DNA of 64,000 nt from Atlantibacter hermannii (GTDB lineage Bacteria; Pseudomonadota; Gammaproteobacteria; Enterobacterales; Enterobacteriaceae), in assembly GCF_009907385.1 (NCBI RefSeq), contig NZ_JAAATR010000112.1, forward strand, positions 124,001 to 188,000. The letters are read 5' to 3'. The notes under the pieces are model-generated. The model ran no database searches and was not told the origin of the DNA. It saw only the letters and a program-made list of their open reading frames with translations. Positions 16,466 through 26,381 of the stretch are shown piece by piece; the stretch's first letter is position 1; every line of letters starts with the position of its first letter. The translations under genes were made by a program, and so were the position numbers.

Positions 16466-18178
16466 TTGATTCCACGCACCAAAGCCTGGTTCCAGGATAC
16501 CCTGAAGCTATCGAAATTCCTGTATCTTGATGCGGTGGTCGCGAGTTTCCTGATCAACCTGATCGCCCTGTGCTCGCCGCTGTTTGTCATGAACGTCTAC
16601 GATCGCGTGGTGCCTAATCAGGCCACTGCCACACTGTGGGTGCTGGCGATCGGCATCACCATCGCCTACGTGTTCGATCTGATCCTGAAAATCTTGCGCA
16701 GCATCTGCCTGGATATTGCCGGTAAGAAAACCGATCTGATCGTGTCGGCGGCGCTGTTTGAGCGGTTGTTGGGCATGAAGATGAAATTGCGCCCGCCGCG
16801 CGTCGGCAGCTTCGCGCAGAATTTCCAGGACTATCAGTCGCTGCGCGATTTCCTCTCATCGCTGACGCTGACCGCGCTGATTGACTTCCCGTTTACCCTG
16901 CTGATCCTGGCGGTGGTAGGGGTTATCGGCGGGCCGCTGGTGTTTATCCCGCTGCTGGCTTATCCGGTCGCCATGCTGGTGAACTGGCTGATCCAGCGCC
17001 CGCTGATCGCCACCATCCAGAAAACCTTTACGTTATCCAGCGAACGCCAGGCGATGCTGGTTGAAACCCTGAGCGGGCTGGACGCCATCAAGCTGAATAA
17101 CGCCCAGAGCGAACGCCAGTACCAGTGGGAACACATCATCGGCAGCCTCAGCAAGCTGGAGCTGCGGGTAAAGTCCCTCTCTTATGTGGCGGTGAATTTC
17201 ACCCACTGGCTGCAACAGGCCTGCGGCGTGATAATGATCGTCGGCGGCGTGTATCTGATTATCAACAGCCATCTGAGCATGGGCGGGCTGATCGCCTGCT
17301 ACCTGCTTAACCGCCGCGCCATGTTGCCTGTCGGCCAGCTGTGCAGCCTGATCACCCGTTATCAGCGCGCCAAAATGACTAAGCACACCATCGACGGCAT
17401 GATGGAGCTGGAGCAGGAAGTGCAGCAGGGCGAAGTGCCGCTGAAGCGCGAAACCCTGACCGGCGCGATTGAGTTTCGCAACGTGACGTTCCGCTACCCC
17501 GGAAGCCAGCAGGCGTCGCTGAATACGATTTCCCTGACCGTTACGCCAGGCGAAAAAATCGGCATCATTGGCCGCAGCGGCTCCGGTAAAAGCTCGCTGG
17601 CGAAGCTGCTGGTGGGCTTTTACCAGCCGGACGAAGGCAGCGTGCTGATCGACGGCATCGACGCGCGCCAGATCGATGTGCACGATTTACGCCATAACAT
17701 CGGCTATGCCCCGCAGGACATCCACCTGTTCAACGGGACGCTGCGCGACAACCTGCTGTGCGGCGCCAGCTACGTGGACGACGAAACCATGCTGCGGGTC
17801 GCCGAAGCCACCGGAGTCCATGAATTCGCGCGCCGCCACCCTTCCGGCTACAACATGCAGGTGGGCGAACGCGGGATGAATCTCTCCGGCGGCCAGCGCC
17901 AGGCGATCACCCTCGCCCGCTCGCTGCTGCTCGATCCGCCGGTGTTACTGATGGACGAGCCAACCAGCTCCATGGACAACACCAGCGAAGACCTGATCAA
18001 GAAGGCGCTTGCGCCCATCATCAGTGATAAAACCGTGCTGCTGGTGACCCACCGCGCCTCGATGCTGGCGCTGGTGGACCGGTTAATTATTCTCGATAAC
18101 GGCAAAATCATTGCCGATGGCCCGAAAGAGACCGTGATGAGTGCGTTGAAAAAGGGGCAGATCCATGCGAATCGCTGA
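16466..18178 (+). CDS. lapB: Type I secretion ABC transporter, membrane and ATPase part (LapB-like, 3' segment after a frameshift)
   Basis: 570 residues from a TTG codon; the frame is open back to 16349, just past a stop at 16346-16348, and matches the upstream C39-like segment once the shift is corrected. It has an ABC membrane domain (~20-300) and an ATPase with Walker A GRSGSGKSS (369-377), signature LSGGQRQ (473-479) and Walker B VLLMDEP (493-499). All ATPase motifs are intact. Such transporters export the adhesin across both membranes with the HlyD-type and TolC-type partners. The end overlaps the next gene by 14 bases. Whether this part is made alone, by internal initiation, is unknown; no good ribosome-binding site precedes 16466. 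Confidence 0.85.
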   Translation: MIPRTKAWFQDTLKLSKFLYLDAVVASFLINLIALCSPLFVMNVYDRVVPNQATATLWVLAIGITIAYVFDLILKILRSICLDIAGKKTDLIVSAALFERLLGMKMKLRPPRVGSFAQNFQDYQSLRDFLSSLTLTALIDFPFTLLILAVVGVIGGPLVFIPLLAYPVAMLVNWLIQRPLIATIQKTFTLSSERQAMLVETLSGLDAIKLNNAQSERQYQWEHIIGSLSKLELRVKSLSYVAVNFTHWLQQACGVIMIVGGVYLIINSHLSMGGLIACYLLNRRAMLPVGQLCSLITRYQRAKMTKHTIDGMMELEQEVQQGEVPLKRETLTGAIEFRNVTFRYPGSQQASLNTISLTVTPGEKIGIIGRSGSGKSSLAKLLVGFYQPDEGSVLIDGIDARQIDVHDLRHNIGYAPQDIHLFNGTLRDNLLCGASYVDDETMLRVAEATGVHEFARRHPSGYNMQVGERGMNLSGGQRQAITLARSLLLDPPVLLMDEPTSSMDNTSEDLIKKALAPIISDKTVLLVTHRASMLALVDRLIILDNGKIIADGPKETVMSALKKGQIHANR

Positions 18179-19529
18179 GGGGTTACGCCGCCTGAATCGC
18201 TGGCTGCTGGGCGACAAACACAGCAATCAGTTCACCACCAGCGAAGTGAACAAAGCGCTGCTGGACGACACGCCGCGCGTGGTGCGCCTGACGCTGTGGG
18301 CGATTCTGGCGTTTTTTATCGCCGCCATTACCTGGGCCTCGCTGGCGGATATTGACGAAGTGACGCGCGGCGAAGGCAAAGCTATCCCCTCCTCGCGCCT
18401 GCAAAAAATCCAGAACCTGGAAGGCGGCATCGTGGCGGAAGTGTATGCCCGCGAAGGCGAAGTGGTCCAGGCGGGCGCGCCGCTGCTGCGTCTCGACGAT
18501 ACGCGTTTTAAATCCAACGCAGGCGAAACCGAAGCCGACCGCATGGCGCTGGAAGCCCGTATTCAGCGGCTGACCGCCCAGCTAAACGACGCCGAGAGCC
18601 TGACGATTTCCGACGACATCCAGAAGCGCGCGCCGGATATCGCCCAGGGCGAACTGGAGCTGTTCGCCAGTATGAAAAAGCGCATCCAGAGCGAAATCGC
18701 CGGGCTGGATGAGCAGTTGATCCAGAAGAAACAGGAGCTGCTGGATTTCGAAGCCAAGAAAGTGCAGTACCGCAACAGCCTTGGCCTGCTTCAGCAGGAG
18801 ATCAACATGTCCGAACCGCTGGTGGCTAAAGGGGCGATATCCAAAGTCGAAGTGCTGCGTTTGCGGCGCTCCGAGGTGGAAACCCGTGGACAGCTGGATT
18901 CGGTGGCGTTAGCCATTCCGCGCGCCCAGGCGGCGATCAACGAGATTGAAAGCAAGGTGGCGGAAACCCGTGGCCGCTACCGCAGCGAAGCGCTGGCGCA
19001 GCTAAACGAAGCGCGCACCGATCTCAGCAAGCTGGAAGCCTCCGGCAAGGCGATTGAAGACCGGGTCAACCGTACCCTGGTGACGTCGCCGGTGCGCGGC
19101 ATCGTCCAGCAGATGCTGGTGAACACCATCGGCGGCGTGATCCAGCCGGGCAACGACCTGGTGGAGATCGTTCCGCTGGATGACAGCCTGCTGGTGGAAG
19201 CGAAAATCCGTCCGAAGGATATCGCGTTTTTGCATCCGGGCCAGGAAGCGGTGGTGAAGTTTTCTGCCTATGACTACACCATCTACGGCGGGCTGAAAGG
19301 CAAGCTGGAACAGATCAGCCCGGACACGGTGACCGATAAAGAGGGCAACAGCTTCTACGTGATCCGCCTGCGCACCGATAAAAACCATCTGGGCAGCAAT
19401 GAAAAGCCGCTGCTGATTATTCCGGGCATGGTGGCGTCGGTGGATATCATCACCGGTAAGAAAACGATCCTTGAATACCTGATGAAGCCGATTCTGCGCG
19501 CCCGCGCCGAGGCGTTCCGCGAAAGATAA
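18165..19529 (+). CDS. HlyD/LapC-family membrane fusion protein of the type I secretion system
   Basis: 454 residues. A short cytoplasmic start, one transmembrane helix (~41-60), a biotinyl-lipoyl half-motif (GRGE...SSRLQKIQNLEGGIVAE region, ~65-90), a long coiled coil (~125-300) and a C-terminal beta-barrel region (VRGIVQQMLVNTIGGVIQPG) give the standard periplasmic adaptor layout. It links the inner-membrane ABC transporter with the TolC-like pore. Its ATG lies inside the end of the transporter gene, with AAAGGGG as the ribosome-binding site, so translation is coupled. It is the last gene of the accessory block and is followed at once by a strong terminator. Confidence 0.94.
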   Translation: MRIAEGLRRLNRWLLGDKHSNQFTTSEVNKALLDDTPRVVRLTLWAILAFFIAAITWASLADIDEVTRGEGKAIPSSRLQKIQNLEGGIVAEVYAREGEVVQAGAPLLRLDDTRFKSNAGETEADRMALEARIQRLTAQLNDAESLTISDDIQKRAPDIAQGELELFASMKKRIQSEIAGLDEQLIQKKQELLDFEAKKVQYRNSLGLLQQEINMSEPLVAKGAISKVEVLRLRRSEVETRGQLDSVALAIPRAQAAINEIESKVAETRGRYRSEALAQLNEARTDLSKLEASGKAIEDRVNRTLVTSPVRGIVQQMLVNTIGGVIQPGNDLVEIVPLDDSLLVEAKIRPKDIAFLHPGQEAVVKFSAYDYTIYGGLKGKLEQISPDTVTDKEGNSFYVIRLRTDKNHLGSNEKPLLIIPGMVASVDIITGKKTILEYLMKPILRARAEAFRER

Positions 19530-19563
19530 AAAAATGCCGGTCGTGATGACCGGCATTTTTCAT
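19529..19563. terminator. Bidirectional terminator between the HlyD-type gene and thiI
   Basis: TGCCGGTC and GACCGGCA form the stem, flanked by A-runs on one side and T-runs on the other, so it can end transcription from both convergent genes. Confidence 0.9.
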
Positions 19564-19573
19564 TGAGGCGGGA

Positions 19574-21022
19574 TTACGGGCGATACACTTTGACGTTGTT
19601 AAAGCCCTGCTCACGCAGATACAGCGCCTGCAGGCGGCTCATCACGCCGCGCTCGCACCACAGCAGCCAGGTTTTGTTCTGGTCCAGATCGCCGAATTTG
19701 GTGCTCAGTTTGTAGAACGGCAAAGACACCACGTCGATACCCTCTACCTTCAGCGGTTTGTCGTCCTGCTCATCAACCGAACGGATATCCAGGATCACGT
19801 CATTCGGGCCAAACCCGGTGACGGTTTCCACTTCCACCACGTCCTGCTGGGTTTGTGTGGCGATGTCGCGGATATCCACGTTAGTCGCCGCTTCCACCAC
19901 CTGGTCGAGGATCGTAAAGTCAAAGTTAGCTTCTTCCGCTTCGATCTTCGCCTTCACCGCTTTCACGGTCGGGCTTTTCGAAATCACGCCGCAGTATTCC
20001 GGCATGGTGCGGGCAAAGTCTTCGGTGCCGATTTTACGCGCCAGATCGATAATGTGCTCTTTGTCATGGGCGATCAGCGGACGCAGCACCAGGGTGTCGG
20101 AGACGTTGTCGATCAACCGCAGGTTGGTCAGGGTCTGGCTGGAGACCTGGCCCAGCGCTTCGCCGGTCACCAGCGCCTGAACGCCGTAACGCTCTGCGAC
20201 GCGGGAGGCCGCGCGGATCATCATGCGCTTCAGCACCACGCCCATCTGGCCGTCATCAACTTTTTCGAGAATTTCGCCCACCACCGGTTCGAAGTTAATC
20301 GCCACGAAACGCACGCGGTGCGAGCTGCCAAAACGGTTCCACAAATAGTGCGCCACCTGGCGGACGCCGATTTCATGCGCCGCGCCGCCGAGGTTAAAGA
20401 AGCAGTAGTGTACGCGGCAGCCGCGACGCATCAGCATATAGCTGGAAACGCCGGAGTCGAACCCGCCGGAAATCAATGACAGCACGTCTTCCTGGGTGCC
20501 AATCGGGAAGCCGCCCTGGCCTTCGTAACGGCCTTTCACCAGCAGCAGGCGATCGTCTTCAATCTCCAGATTGACGGTGATGTCCGGGTGCGTCAGCTTC
20601 ACTTTCGCGGATTCGATATGCTGATTCAGACCGCCGCCGACGTAGCGCTCGACCTCAATAGAGCTAAACTCGTGCTTGCCGCGGCGTTTTACGCGCACGC
20701 AAAACGTTTTGCCTTCCAGCTGGTCGCGCCATGCCGCCAGGGTTTGCTCGAAAATATCGTGCAGGCTGGTGAACGGCGTATCTTCGACTTCCAGAATATG
20801 GTGAATACCGGGGATGCGGGTGAGCGCGTCGCGGATCTCAATACGCTGGTTTTCATCTTTGGCGCGGACCACGATATGGTCCCAGTGGCGGACAACGGCG
20901 AGGTTTTCGTCGTAATGTTTGAGTACGTTACGGATGTTTCCGGTCAGGATTTTAATAAAGCGCAAACGCACAGATTGGCTTTTAATTGTGATTTCCGGGA
21001 ACAATTTAATGATAAACTTCAT
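19574..21022 (-). CDS. thiI: ThiI, tRNA 4-thiouridine synthetase / thiamine thiazole sulfurtransferase
   Basis: 482 residues, the same length as E. coli ThiI. The start [16 protein letters not shown] at 21022 is chosen over an in-frame start 72 bases upstream. The order is a ferredoxin-like and THUMP domain, a PP-loop pyrophosphatase domain ([12 protein letters not shown]) and a C-terminal rhodanese domain whose active-site Cys456 is in WCERGVMSR. ThiI adenylates U8 of tRNA and receives persulfide sulfur from IscS; it also supplies sulfur to ThiS in thiazole synthesis. In E. coli it converges on yajL; here 19 kb of accessory genes separate them. Confidence 0.97.
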   Translation of the reverse strand: MKFIIKLFPEITIKSQSVRLRFIKILTGNIRNVLKHYDENLAVVRHWDHIVVRAKDENQRIEIRDALTRIPGIHHILEVEDTPFTSLHDIFEQTLAAWRDQLEGKTFCVRVKRRGKHEFSSIEVERYVGGGLNQHIESAKVKLTHPDITVNLEIEDDRLLLVKGRYEGQGGFPIGTQEDVLSLISGGFDSGVSSYMLMRRGCRVHYCFFNLGGAAHEIGVRQVAHYLWNRFGSSHRVRFVAINFEPVVGEILEKVDDGQMGVVLKRMMIRAASRVAERYGVQALVTGEALGQVSSQTLTNLRLIDNVSDTLVLRPLIAHDKEHIIDLARKIGTEDFARTMPEYCGVISKSPTVKAVKAKIEAEEANFDFTILDQVVEAATNVDIRDIATQTQQDVVEVETVTGFGPNDVILDIRSVDEQDDKPLKVEGIDVVSLPFYKLSTKFGDLDQNKTWLLWCERGVMSRLQALYLREQGFNNVKVYRP

Positions 21023-21225
21023 GGCGGCAATGGTTCGTTGGCAAGCCCCGAGGGCATTGAGAGAAGTACCGCAAGGCAACAATCGCGCTTGCATCGTGAG
21101 CGCGAGAGTATATCACCATCGCTGTGAGACTGCGCACATAACCAACCCATTCAGCGTCATTTGCTAATCATTTTGAGTCCGCTACCATGGAAATGATTCC
21201 ATAACGATAGAGTCAGACATTCACT

Positions 21226-21468
21226 ATGCCGAAGAAAAACGAACTCCCCGCCAGCTTTGAGACGGCGTTGCAGGAGCTTGAGCAGATTGTCAGCCGTCTG
21301 GAAAGTGGCGCATTGCCGCTGGAAGAGGCGCTTAACGAATTCGAACGGGGCGTGCAGCTGGCACGCCAGGGGCAGGTCAAACTGCAACAGGCGGAACAGC
21401 GCGTGCAGATCCTGCTGTCCGAAAATGAAGACGCCCCGCTCTCTCCTTTCAAACCGGATGCGGAATAA
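21226..21468 (+). CDS. xseB: Exodeoxyribonuclease VII small subunit
   Basis: 80 residues, same length as E. coli XseB, with the family pattern ([34 protein letters not shown]...). It pairs with XseA to form the nuclease that trims single-stranded DNA. Its stop codon abuts the ATG of ispA (TAAATGG), so it heads the xseB-ispA-dxs operon. It is divergent from thiI. Confidence 0.97.
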   Translation: MPKKNELPASFETALQELEQIVSRLESGALPLEEALNEFERGVQLARQGQVKLQQAEQRVQILLSENEDAPLSPFKPDAE

Positions 21469-22368
21469 ATGGATTTTCACGCCACCATGAAGGCCCAGGC
21501 GGAACGGGCCACCGACGCGCTGCGCCAGTTTATTAGCGCGCTGCCGTTTCAGAACACTCCGCTGGTTGAGACCATGCACTACGGCACACTATTAGGCGGC
21601 AAGCGGTTACGCCCGTTTCTGGTGTACGCCACCGGCGAGATGTTTGGCGTCGCTCCACAGGCGCTGGATGCCCCCGCTGCGGCCATTGAATGTATTCACG
21701 CCTATTCGCTAATGCATGACGATCTCCCGGCGATGGATGACGACGATTTACGTCGCGGCCAGCCGACCTGCCACATTAAATATGGCGAAGCGAGCGCAAT
21801 TTTAGCCGGAGACGCCCTGCAAACGCTGGCGTTCTCTATACTGAGTGATGCCCCCATGCCCGGCGTGGCTTTAGCCGACCGCCTCAGTCTGGTCTCCGAA
21901 CTGGCGATGGCCAGCGGCGTGGCAGGGATGTGCGGCGGCCAGGCGCTGGATCTGGAAGCCGAAGGTAAACAGGTGTCGCTGGAAGCGCTGGCGCGCATTC
22001 ACCGTCACAAAACCGGCGCGTTAATTCGTGCCGCCGTACGTATGGGCGCGCTGTGTGCCGGTGAACCGGGCCGCGATGTGCTGCCGATCCTCGACCGCTA
22101 CGCAGAAAGTATCGGCCTGGCGTTCCAGGTTCAGGATGACATTCTGGATGTGGTGGGGGATACTGCCACGCTGGGTAAACGCCAGGGGGCTGACCAGCAC
22201 CTGGGGAAAAGCACCTATCCTGCGCTGCTGGGCCTTGAGCAAGCCCGTGAAAAAGCGCAGGCGCTGTGCGACGATGCCCTTGCCGCACTTCGGGAACTGT
22301 CATTAAAACAGATGGATACCCGCACACTGGAAGCGTTAGCGACTTACATCATCCAACGTGACAAATAA
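21469..22368 (+). CDS. ispA: Farnesyl diphosphate synthase
   Basis: 299 residues, as in E. coli. The first aspartate-rich motif starts at D84-D85 (DDLPAMDDDD) and the second at D223-D224 (DDILD); these bind the magnesium ions that hold the diphosphates. The enzyme condenses dimethylallyl diphosphate with two isopentenyl diphosphates to give farnesyl diphosphate, the precursor for undecaprenyl phosphate and quinones. Its start touches the xseB stop and dxs begins 21 bases after its end, so the operon groups the enzyme with the first enzyme of its own precursor pathway. Confidence 0.97.
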   Translation: MDFHATMKAQAERATDALRQFISALPFQNTPLVETMHYGTLLGGKRLRPFLVYATGEMFGVAPQALDAPAAAIECIHAYSLMHDDLPAMDDDDLRRGQPTCHIKYGEASAILAGDALQTLAFSILSDAPMPGVALADRLSLVSELAMASGVAGMCGGQALDLEAEGKQVSLEALARIHRHKTGALIRAAVRMGALCAGEPGRDVLPILDRYAESIGLAFQVQDDILDVVGDTATLGKRQGADQHLGKSTYPALLGLEQAREKAQALCDDALAALRELSLKQMDTRTLEALATYIIQRDK

Positions 22369-22389
22369 CATAATTACCACGAGCCTCTG

Positions 22390-24252
22390 ATGAGTTTTGA
22401 TATCTCAAAGTACCCAACCCTGGCGCTGGTGGACTCGACCCAAGAGTTGCGCCTGTTGCCGAAAGAGAATCTGCCGAAGCTGTGCGACGAACTGCGTCGT
22501 TATTTGCTTGATAGCGTGAGCCGCTCCAGCGGGCATTTTGCCTCGGGGCTGGGAGCCGTTGAGTTAACGGTCGCGCTGCACTACGTCTATAACACGCCAT
22601 TCGACAGATTGATCTGGGACGTGGGCCATCAGGCTTATCCGCATAAGATCCTTACCGGACGGCGCGACAAAATCGGCACCATTCGCCAGAAAGGCGGGCT
22701 GCACCCGTTCCCGTGGCGCGGCGAGAGCGAATATGACGTGCTGAGCGTCGGCCACTCGTCCACCTCAATCAGCGCCGGGATCGGCATCGCCGTGGCTGCC
22801 GCCAAAGAGAATAAAGGCCGCCGTACCGTATGCGTGATTGGCGACGGCGCGATCACCGCCGGGATGTCTTTCGAAGCCATGAACCACGCGGGCGATATCA
22901 AACCCGACATGCTGGTGATCCTTAACGACAACGAAATGTCGATCTCGGAAAACGTCGGCGCGCTGAATAACCATCTGGCGCAGCTGCTCTCCGGGAAGCT
23001 CTATTCAACGCTGCGCGAAGGCGGCAAAAAAGTGCTGTCCGGCGTGCCGCCGATCAAAGAGCTGATCAAGCGAACGGAAGAACACATCAAAGGCATGGTG
23101 GTGCCGGGAACGCTGTTTGAAGAGCTGGGCTTTAACTATATCGGGCCGGTGGACGGTCACGATGTGCTGGGCCTGGTGCACACCCTGAAAAACATGCGCG
23201 ATCTGAAAGGCCCGCAGTTCCTGCACATCATGACCAAGAAAGGCCGGGGGTACGAACCGGCGGAAAAAGATCCGATCACCTTCCACGCGGTGCCGAAATT
23301 CGATCCGCAAAGCGGTTGCCTGCCGAAAAGCAGCGGCGGTTTGCCGAGCTATTCCAAAATCTTTGGCGACTGGCTGTGTGAAACCGCCGCCAAAGACAGC
23401 AAGCTGATGGCGATCACCCCGGCGATGCGCGAAGGCTCTGGCATGGTGGAATTCTCGCGTAAATTCCCGGACCGCTATTTTGACGTGGCGATCGCCGAGC
23501 AGCATGCGGTCACCCTGGCGGCGGGGCTGGCGATTGGCGGTTATAAGCCGATCGTGGCGATTTATTCGACCTTCCTGCAACGCGCCTATGACCAGGTGAT
23601 CCACGATGTGGCGATCCAGAAGCTGCCGGTGATGTTCGCCATTGACCGCGCGGGCATTGTTGGCGCAGACGGACAGACTCACCAGGGCGCGTTCGATCTG
23701 TCGTTCCTGCGCTGCATCCCGGAGATGGTGATCATGACGCCGAGCGACGAAAATGAATGCCGCCAGATGCTGTATACCGGCTATCACTACAGCGATGGCC
23801 CGACGGCGGTGCGTTATCCGCGCGGCAACGCGGTGGGCGTAGAGCTCACCCCGCTGGAGATGCTGCCGATTGGCAAAGGCGTGGTGAAACGCCAGGGCGA
23901 GAAAATCGCGATCCTGAATTTTGGCACCCTGATGCCAGACGCCGCCGCGGTAGCGGAATCGCTGAACGCTACGCTGGTGGATATGCGTTTTGTGAAACCG
24001 CTGGATGAAGCGCTGATCCTCGAACTGGCCGCCAGCCACGACTCGCTGGTGACCATCGAAGAGAACGCCATTATGGGCGGCGCGGGCAGCGGCGTGAATG
24101 AAGTGCTGATGGCGCATCGTAAAGTGGTGCCGGTACTGAATATCGGCCTGCCGGACTTCTTTATTCCTCAGGGCACCCAGGATGAAGCCCGTGGCGAAAT
24201 CGGCCTCAACGCCGCCGGCATGGAAGCGAAAATCCGCGCCTGGCTGGGATAA
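22390..24252 (+). CDS. dxs: 1-deoxy-D-xylulose-5-phosphate synthase
   Basis: 620 residues, the E. coli length. Transketolase-type thiamine-diphosphate enzyme: the GDGAITAGM...NDNEMSIS stretch forms the cofactor and metal site, and the pyrimidine domain carries [15 protein letters not shown] with the conserved glutamate. It joins pyruvate and glyceraldehyde 3-phosphate to form DXP, the entry step of the MEP isoprenoid pathway and also a precursor for thiamine and pyridoxal. This is the third gene of the xseB-ispA-dxs run, and thiamine-related thiI and thiL lie on either side. Confidence 0.98.
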   Translation: MSFDISKYPTLALVDSTQELRLLPKENLPKLCDELRRYLLDSVSRSSGHFASGLGAVELTVALHYVYNTPFDRLIWDVGHQAYPHKILTGRRDKIGTIRQKGGLHPFPWRGESEYDVLSVGHSSTSISAGIGIAVAAAKENKGRRTVCVIGDGAITAGMSFEAMNHAGDIKPDMLVILNDNEMSISENVGALNNHLAQLLSGKLYSTLREGGKKVLSGVPPIKELIKRTEEHIKGMVVPGTLFEELGFNYIGPVDGHDVLGLVHTLKNMRDLKGPQFLHIMTKKGRGYEPAEKDPITFHAVPKFDPQSGCLPKSSGGLPSYSKIFGDWLCETAAKDSKLMAITPAMREGSGMVEFSRKFPDRYFDVAIAEQHAVTLAAGLAIGGYKPIVAIYSTFLQRAYDQVIHDVAIQKLPVMFAIDRAGIVGADGQTHQGAFDLSFLRCIPEMVIMTPSDENECRQMLYTGYHYSDGPTAVRYPRGNAVGVELTPLEMLPIGKGVVKRQGEKIAILNFGTLMPDAAAVAESLNATLVDMRFVKPLDEALILELAASHDSLVTIEENAIMGGAGSGVNEVLMAHRKVVPVLNIGLPDFFIPQGTQDEARGEIGLNAAGMEAKIRAWLG

Positions 24253-24327
24253 GCGCCGCACCCTCCCCTTTTCTCTCCTGCTATGCTTAAAGGATGACCT
24301 TTGTTACCCGCAAGCAGGAGAGGAAGC

Positions 24328-25302
24328 ATGCAATACAATAATTTAGGAAAAACCGATCTCAGGGTATCCCGTCTTTGCCTGGGCTGTATGACGTTTGGCG
24401 AACCGGACCGGGGCAAGCACGCCTGGACGTTGCCGGAAGAGAGCAGCCGCCTGATCATCAAACACGCCGTAGAGAAAGGCATCAACTTTTTCGACACCGC
24501 CAACAGCTATTCCGACGGCAGCAGCGAAGAGATCCTTGGCCGCGCCCTGAAAGATTTCGCCCGCCGGGATGAAGTGGTGGTCGCCACCAAAGTCTTTCAT
24601 CAGGTCGGCGATCTGCCGGAGGGTCTCTCCAGAGCGCAAATCCTGCGTTCAATCGACGACAGCCTGCAACGTCTGGGAATGGATTACGTCGACCTGCTGC
24701 AAATCCATCGCTGGGACTACAACACCCCGATTGAAGAGACCCTCGACGCGCTCAACGAGGTGGTGAAGTCCGGCAAAGCGCGCTATATCGGCGCGTCCTC
24801 GATGCACAGCGAGCAGTTTGCCCAGGCGCTGGCGTTGCAGGATCAACACGGCTGGGCGCGCTTCGTCACCATGCAGGATCACTACAATCTGATTAACCGC
24901 GAGGAAGAGCAAGGCATGCTGCCGCTGTGCCTTCAGGAAGGCGTGGCGGTGATCCCGTGGAGCCCGCTGGCGCGCGGACGCTTAACGCGCCCGTGGGGCG
25001 AAACCACCGCGCGGCTGGTGTCCGATGAATTCGGCAAAACGCTGTATCAACAAACCGAAGAGAACGACGCCAAAATCGCCGAACGCGTTGCCGCCATCGC
25101 TGAAGATAAAGGCGTGTCGCGGGCGCAGGTGGCGCTGGCCTGGGTGCTGAGTAAACCGGCGATTGCCGCGCCGATTATTGGCGCATCCCGCGAAGAGCAG
25201 CTGGATGATTTGCTGGGCGCCGTGGATTTAACGCTTAGCGATGTCGAAATCGCCGAACTGGAAACGCCTTATCAGCCGCATCCGGTGGTGGGATTTAAAT
25301 AA
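24328..25302 (+). CDS. yajO: YajO, aldo-keto reductase
   Basis: 324 residues from the ATG at 24328, which follows AGGAGAGGAAGC; an in-frame TTG 27 bases earlier is less likely. The aldo-keto reductase barrel is clear (LGLGCM-type start RLCLGCMTFG, then FFDTANSYSDGSSEEILG with the catalytic Asp and Tyr, and the NADPH-binding end IIGASREEQLDD). E. coli YajO has been linked to xylulose/ribulose-phosphate chemistry related to thiamine or DXP supply, but its physiological substrate is not settled. It lies downstream of dxs in the same direction. Confidence 0.95.
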   Translation: MQYNNLGKTDLRVSRLCLGCMTFGEPDRGKHAWTLPEESSRLIIKHAVEKGINFFDTANSYSDGSSEEILGRALKDFARRDEVVVATKVFHQVGDLPEGLSRAQILRSIDDSLQRLGMDYVDLLQIHRWDYNTPIEETLDALNEVVKSGKARYIGASSMHSEQFAQALALQDQHGWARFVTMQDHYNLINREEEQGMLPLCLQEGVAVIPWSPLARGRLTRPWGETTARLVSDEFGKTLYQQTEENDAKIAERVAAIAEDKGVSRAQVALAWVLSKPAIAAPIIGASREEQLDDLLGAVDLTLSDVEIAELETPYQPHPVVGFK

Positions 25303-25307
25303 CGCCG

Positions 25308-25337
25308 TTCCCTCTCCTTGCACTTAAGGAGAGGGAA
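25308..25337. terminator. Hairpin between convergent yajO and thiL, at the site where pgpA is usually found
   Basis: TTCCCTCTCCTT and AAGGAGAGGGAA are perfect 12-base arms around a 6-base loop. There is no T-run, so termination may be weak. The whole intergenic gap is 43 bases. Confidence 0.55.
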
Positions 25338-25345
25338 TCAACGGA

Positions 25346-26323
25346 TTAACCGCGAATAAAGTGGTCGTGACCATTGCCGGTGATTTCAACCGGCTCGCCG
25401 TCGCGGGTGAAGTGCAGCCCTTCCACATCCGCCGTGATCTGCCCGATGCAGGTAAAGGGAACGCCCAGCCTGCCCAGCGCCACGTCAATCACGCCGCGAT
25501 TGAGTTCCGGCACGGTAAAGCACAGTTCGTAATCTTCACCGCCGGTTAGCGCAAAACGCTCGGCCTGTTCAGGGCTGACGTTTTCACGCAGCGCATCCGA
25601 GAACGGCAGCGCGTCCAGCGCCACTTTCGCGCCGCAGTCGCTGGCCTTGAGAATATGCGCCAGGTCAGAGATCAACCCATCGGAGAGATCGATCGCGCTG
25701 CTGGCGATATCGCGCAGCGCCTGGCCCTGCAAAATGCGCGGCGTGGGGCGTAAATGGCGCTGTAACAGATAATTCGCCTGAGTAATGTTCTTCACCGTTA
25801 AGCGCTGCTGCAATATTGCCAGGCCCGCCGCGCTGTCGCCCGGCGTACCGGTGACGTAGATCCAGTCGCCCGGTTTGGCCCCGGAGCGCTTCAGGGCGCG
25901 ACCGTTCGGCACAAAGCCGTGGATACCCAGCGTCATGGAAAGCGGCCCACGGGTGGTGTCGCCGCCAATCAGCTGCATATCATAATAATTTAACAGTTCA
26001 AACAGACTGTCGCTAAAGGCTTCCAGCCACGCTTCGTCGACGTCCGGCAGGGTTAATGCCAGCGTCAACCACGCGGGATCAGCGCCCATTGCGGCTAAAT
26101 CACTGAGGTTGACCGCCAGCGCTTTGTAGCCCAAATCGCGCGGATCGATATCCGGCAGAAAATGGATGCCGCTAACCAGCGTGTCGGTGCTTATTGCCAG
26201 CGTTTGTTTTTCCGGAACCGTCAGCAGTGCGCAATCGTCACCGATACCGGTTTCCACATCACGTCGAGAGCTTCTCACGCGATCAAAATAACGGGCAATA
26301 AGGGAAAACTCGCCGCATGCCAT
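25346..26323 (-). CDS. thiL: Thiamine-monophosphate kinase
   Basis: 325 residues, the E. coli length. It has the PurM/ThiL fold with the N-terminal metal and ATP site (GIGDDCALL) and the conserved [11 protein letters not shown] and [11 protein letters not shown] segments. It phosphorylates thiamine phosphate to thiamine diphosphate, the active cofactor that Dxs next door needs. It follows nusB after a 58-base gap that contains a hairpin. In E. coli pgpA follows directly on the same transcript; here thiL is followed by convergent yajO instead. Confidence 0.97.
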   Translation of the reverse strand: MACGEFSLIARYFDRVRSSRRDVETGIGDDCALLTVPEKQTLAISTDTLVSGIHFLPDIDPRDLGYKALAVNLSDLAAMGADPAWLTLALTLPDVDEAWLEAFSDSLFELLNYYDMQLIGGDTTRGPLSMTLGIHGFVPNGRALKRSGAKPGDWIYVTGTPGDSAAGLAILQQRLTVKNITQANYLLQRHLRPTPRILQGQALRDIASSAIDLSDGLISDLAHILKASDCGAKVALDALPFSDALRENVSPEQAERFALTGGEDYELCFTVPELNRGVIDVALGRLGVPFTCIGQITADVEGLHFTRDGEPVEITGNGHDHFIRG

Positions 26324-26350
26324 GCGTTATGCCTCGCAGAAAAAGAGAAT

Positions 26351-26370
26351 GGCCGGATAAACATCCGGCC
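26351..26370 (-). terminator. Hairpin with T-rich tail between nusB and thiL
   Basis: Arms GGCCGGAT and ATCCGGCC with a 4-base loop. On the minus strand it is followed by TTCTCTTTTTCT. It may lower read-through into thiL. Confidence 0.65.
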
Positions 26371-26381
26371 AGAGGATTGGC

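Noticed and set aside
22005-24261. 418-residue minus-strand frame opposite dxs
   Set aside because: Antisense to a fully conserved dxs; the composition (His/Arg/Gln-rich) is typical of shadow frames in these genomes.
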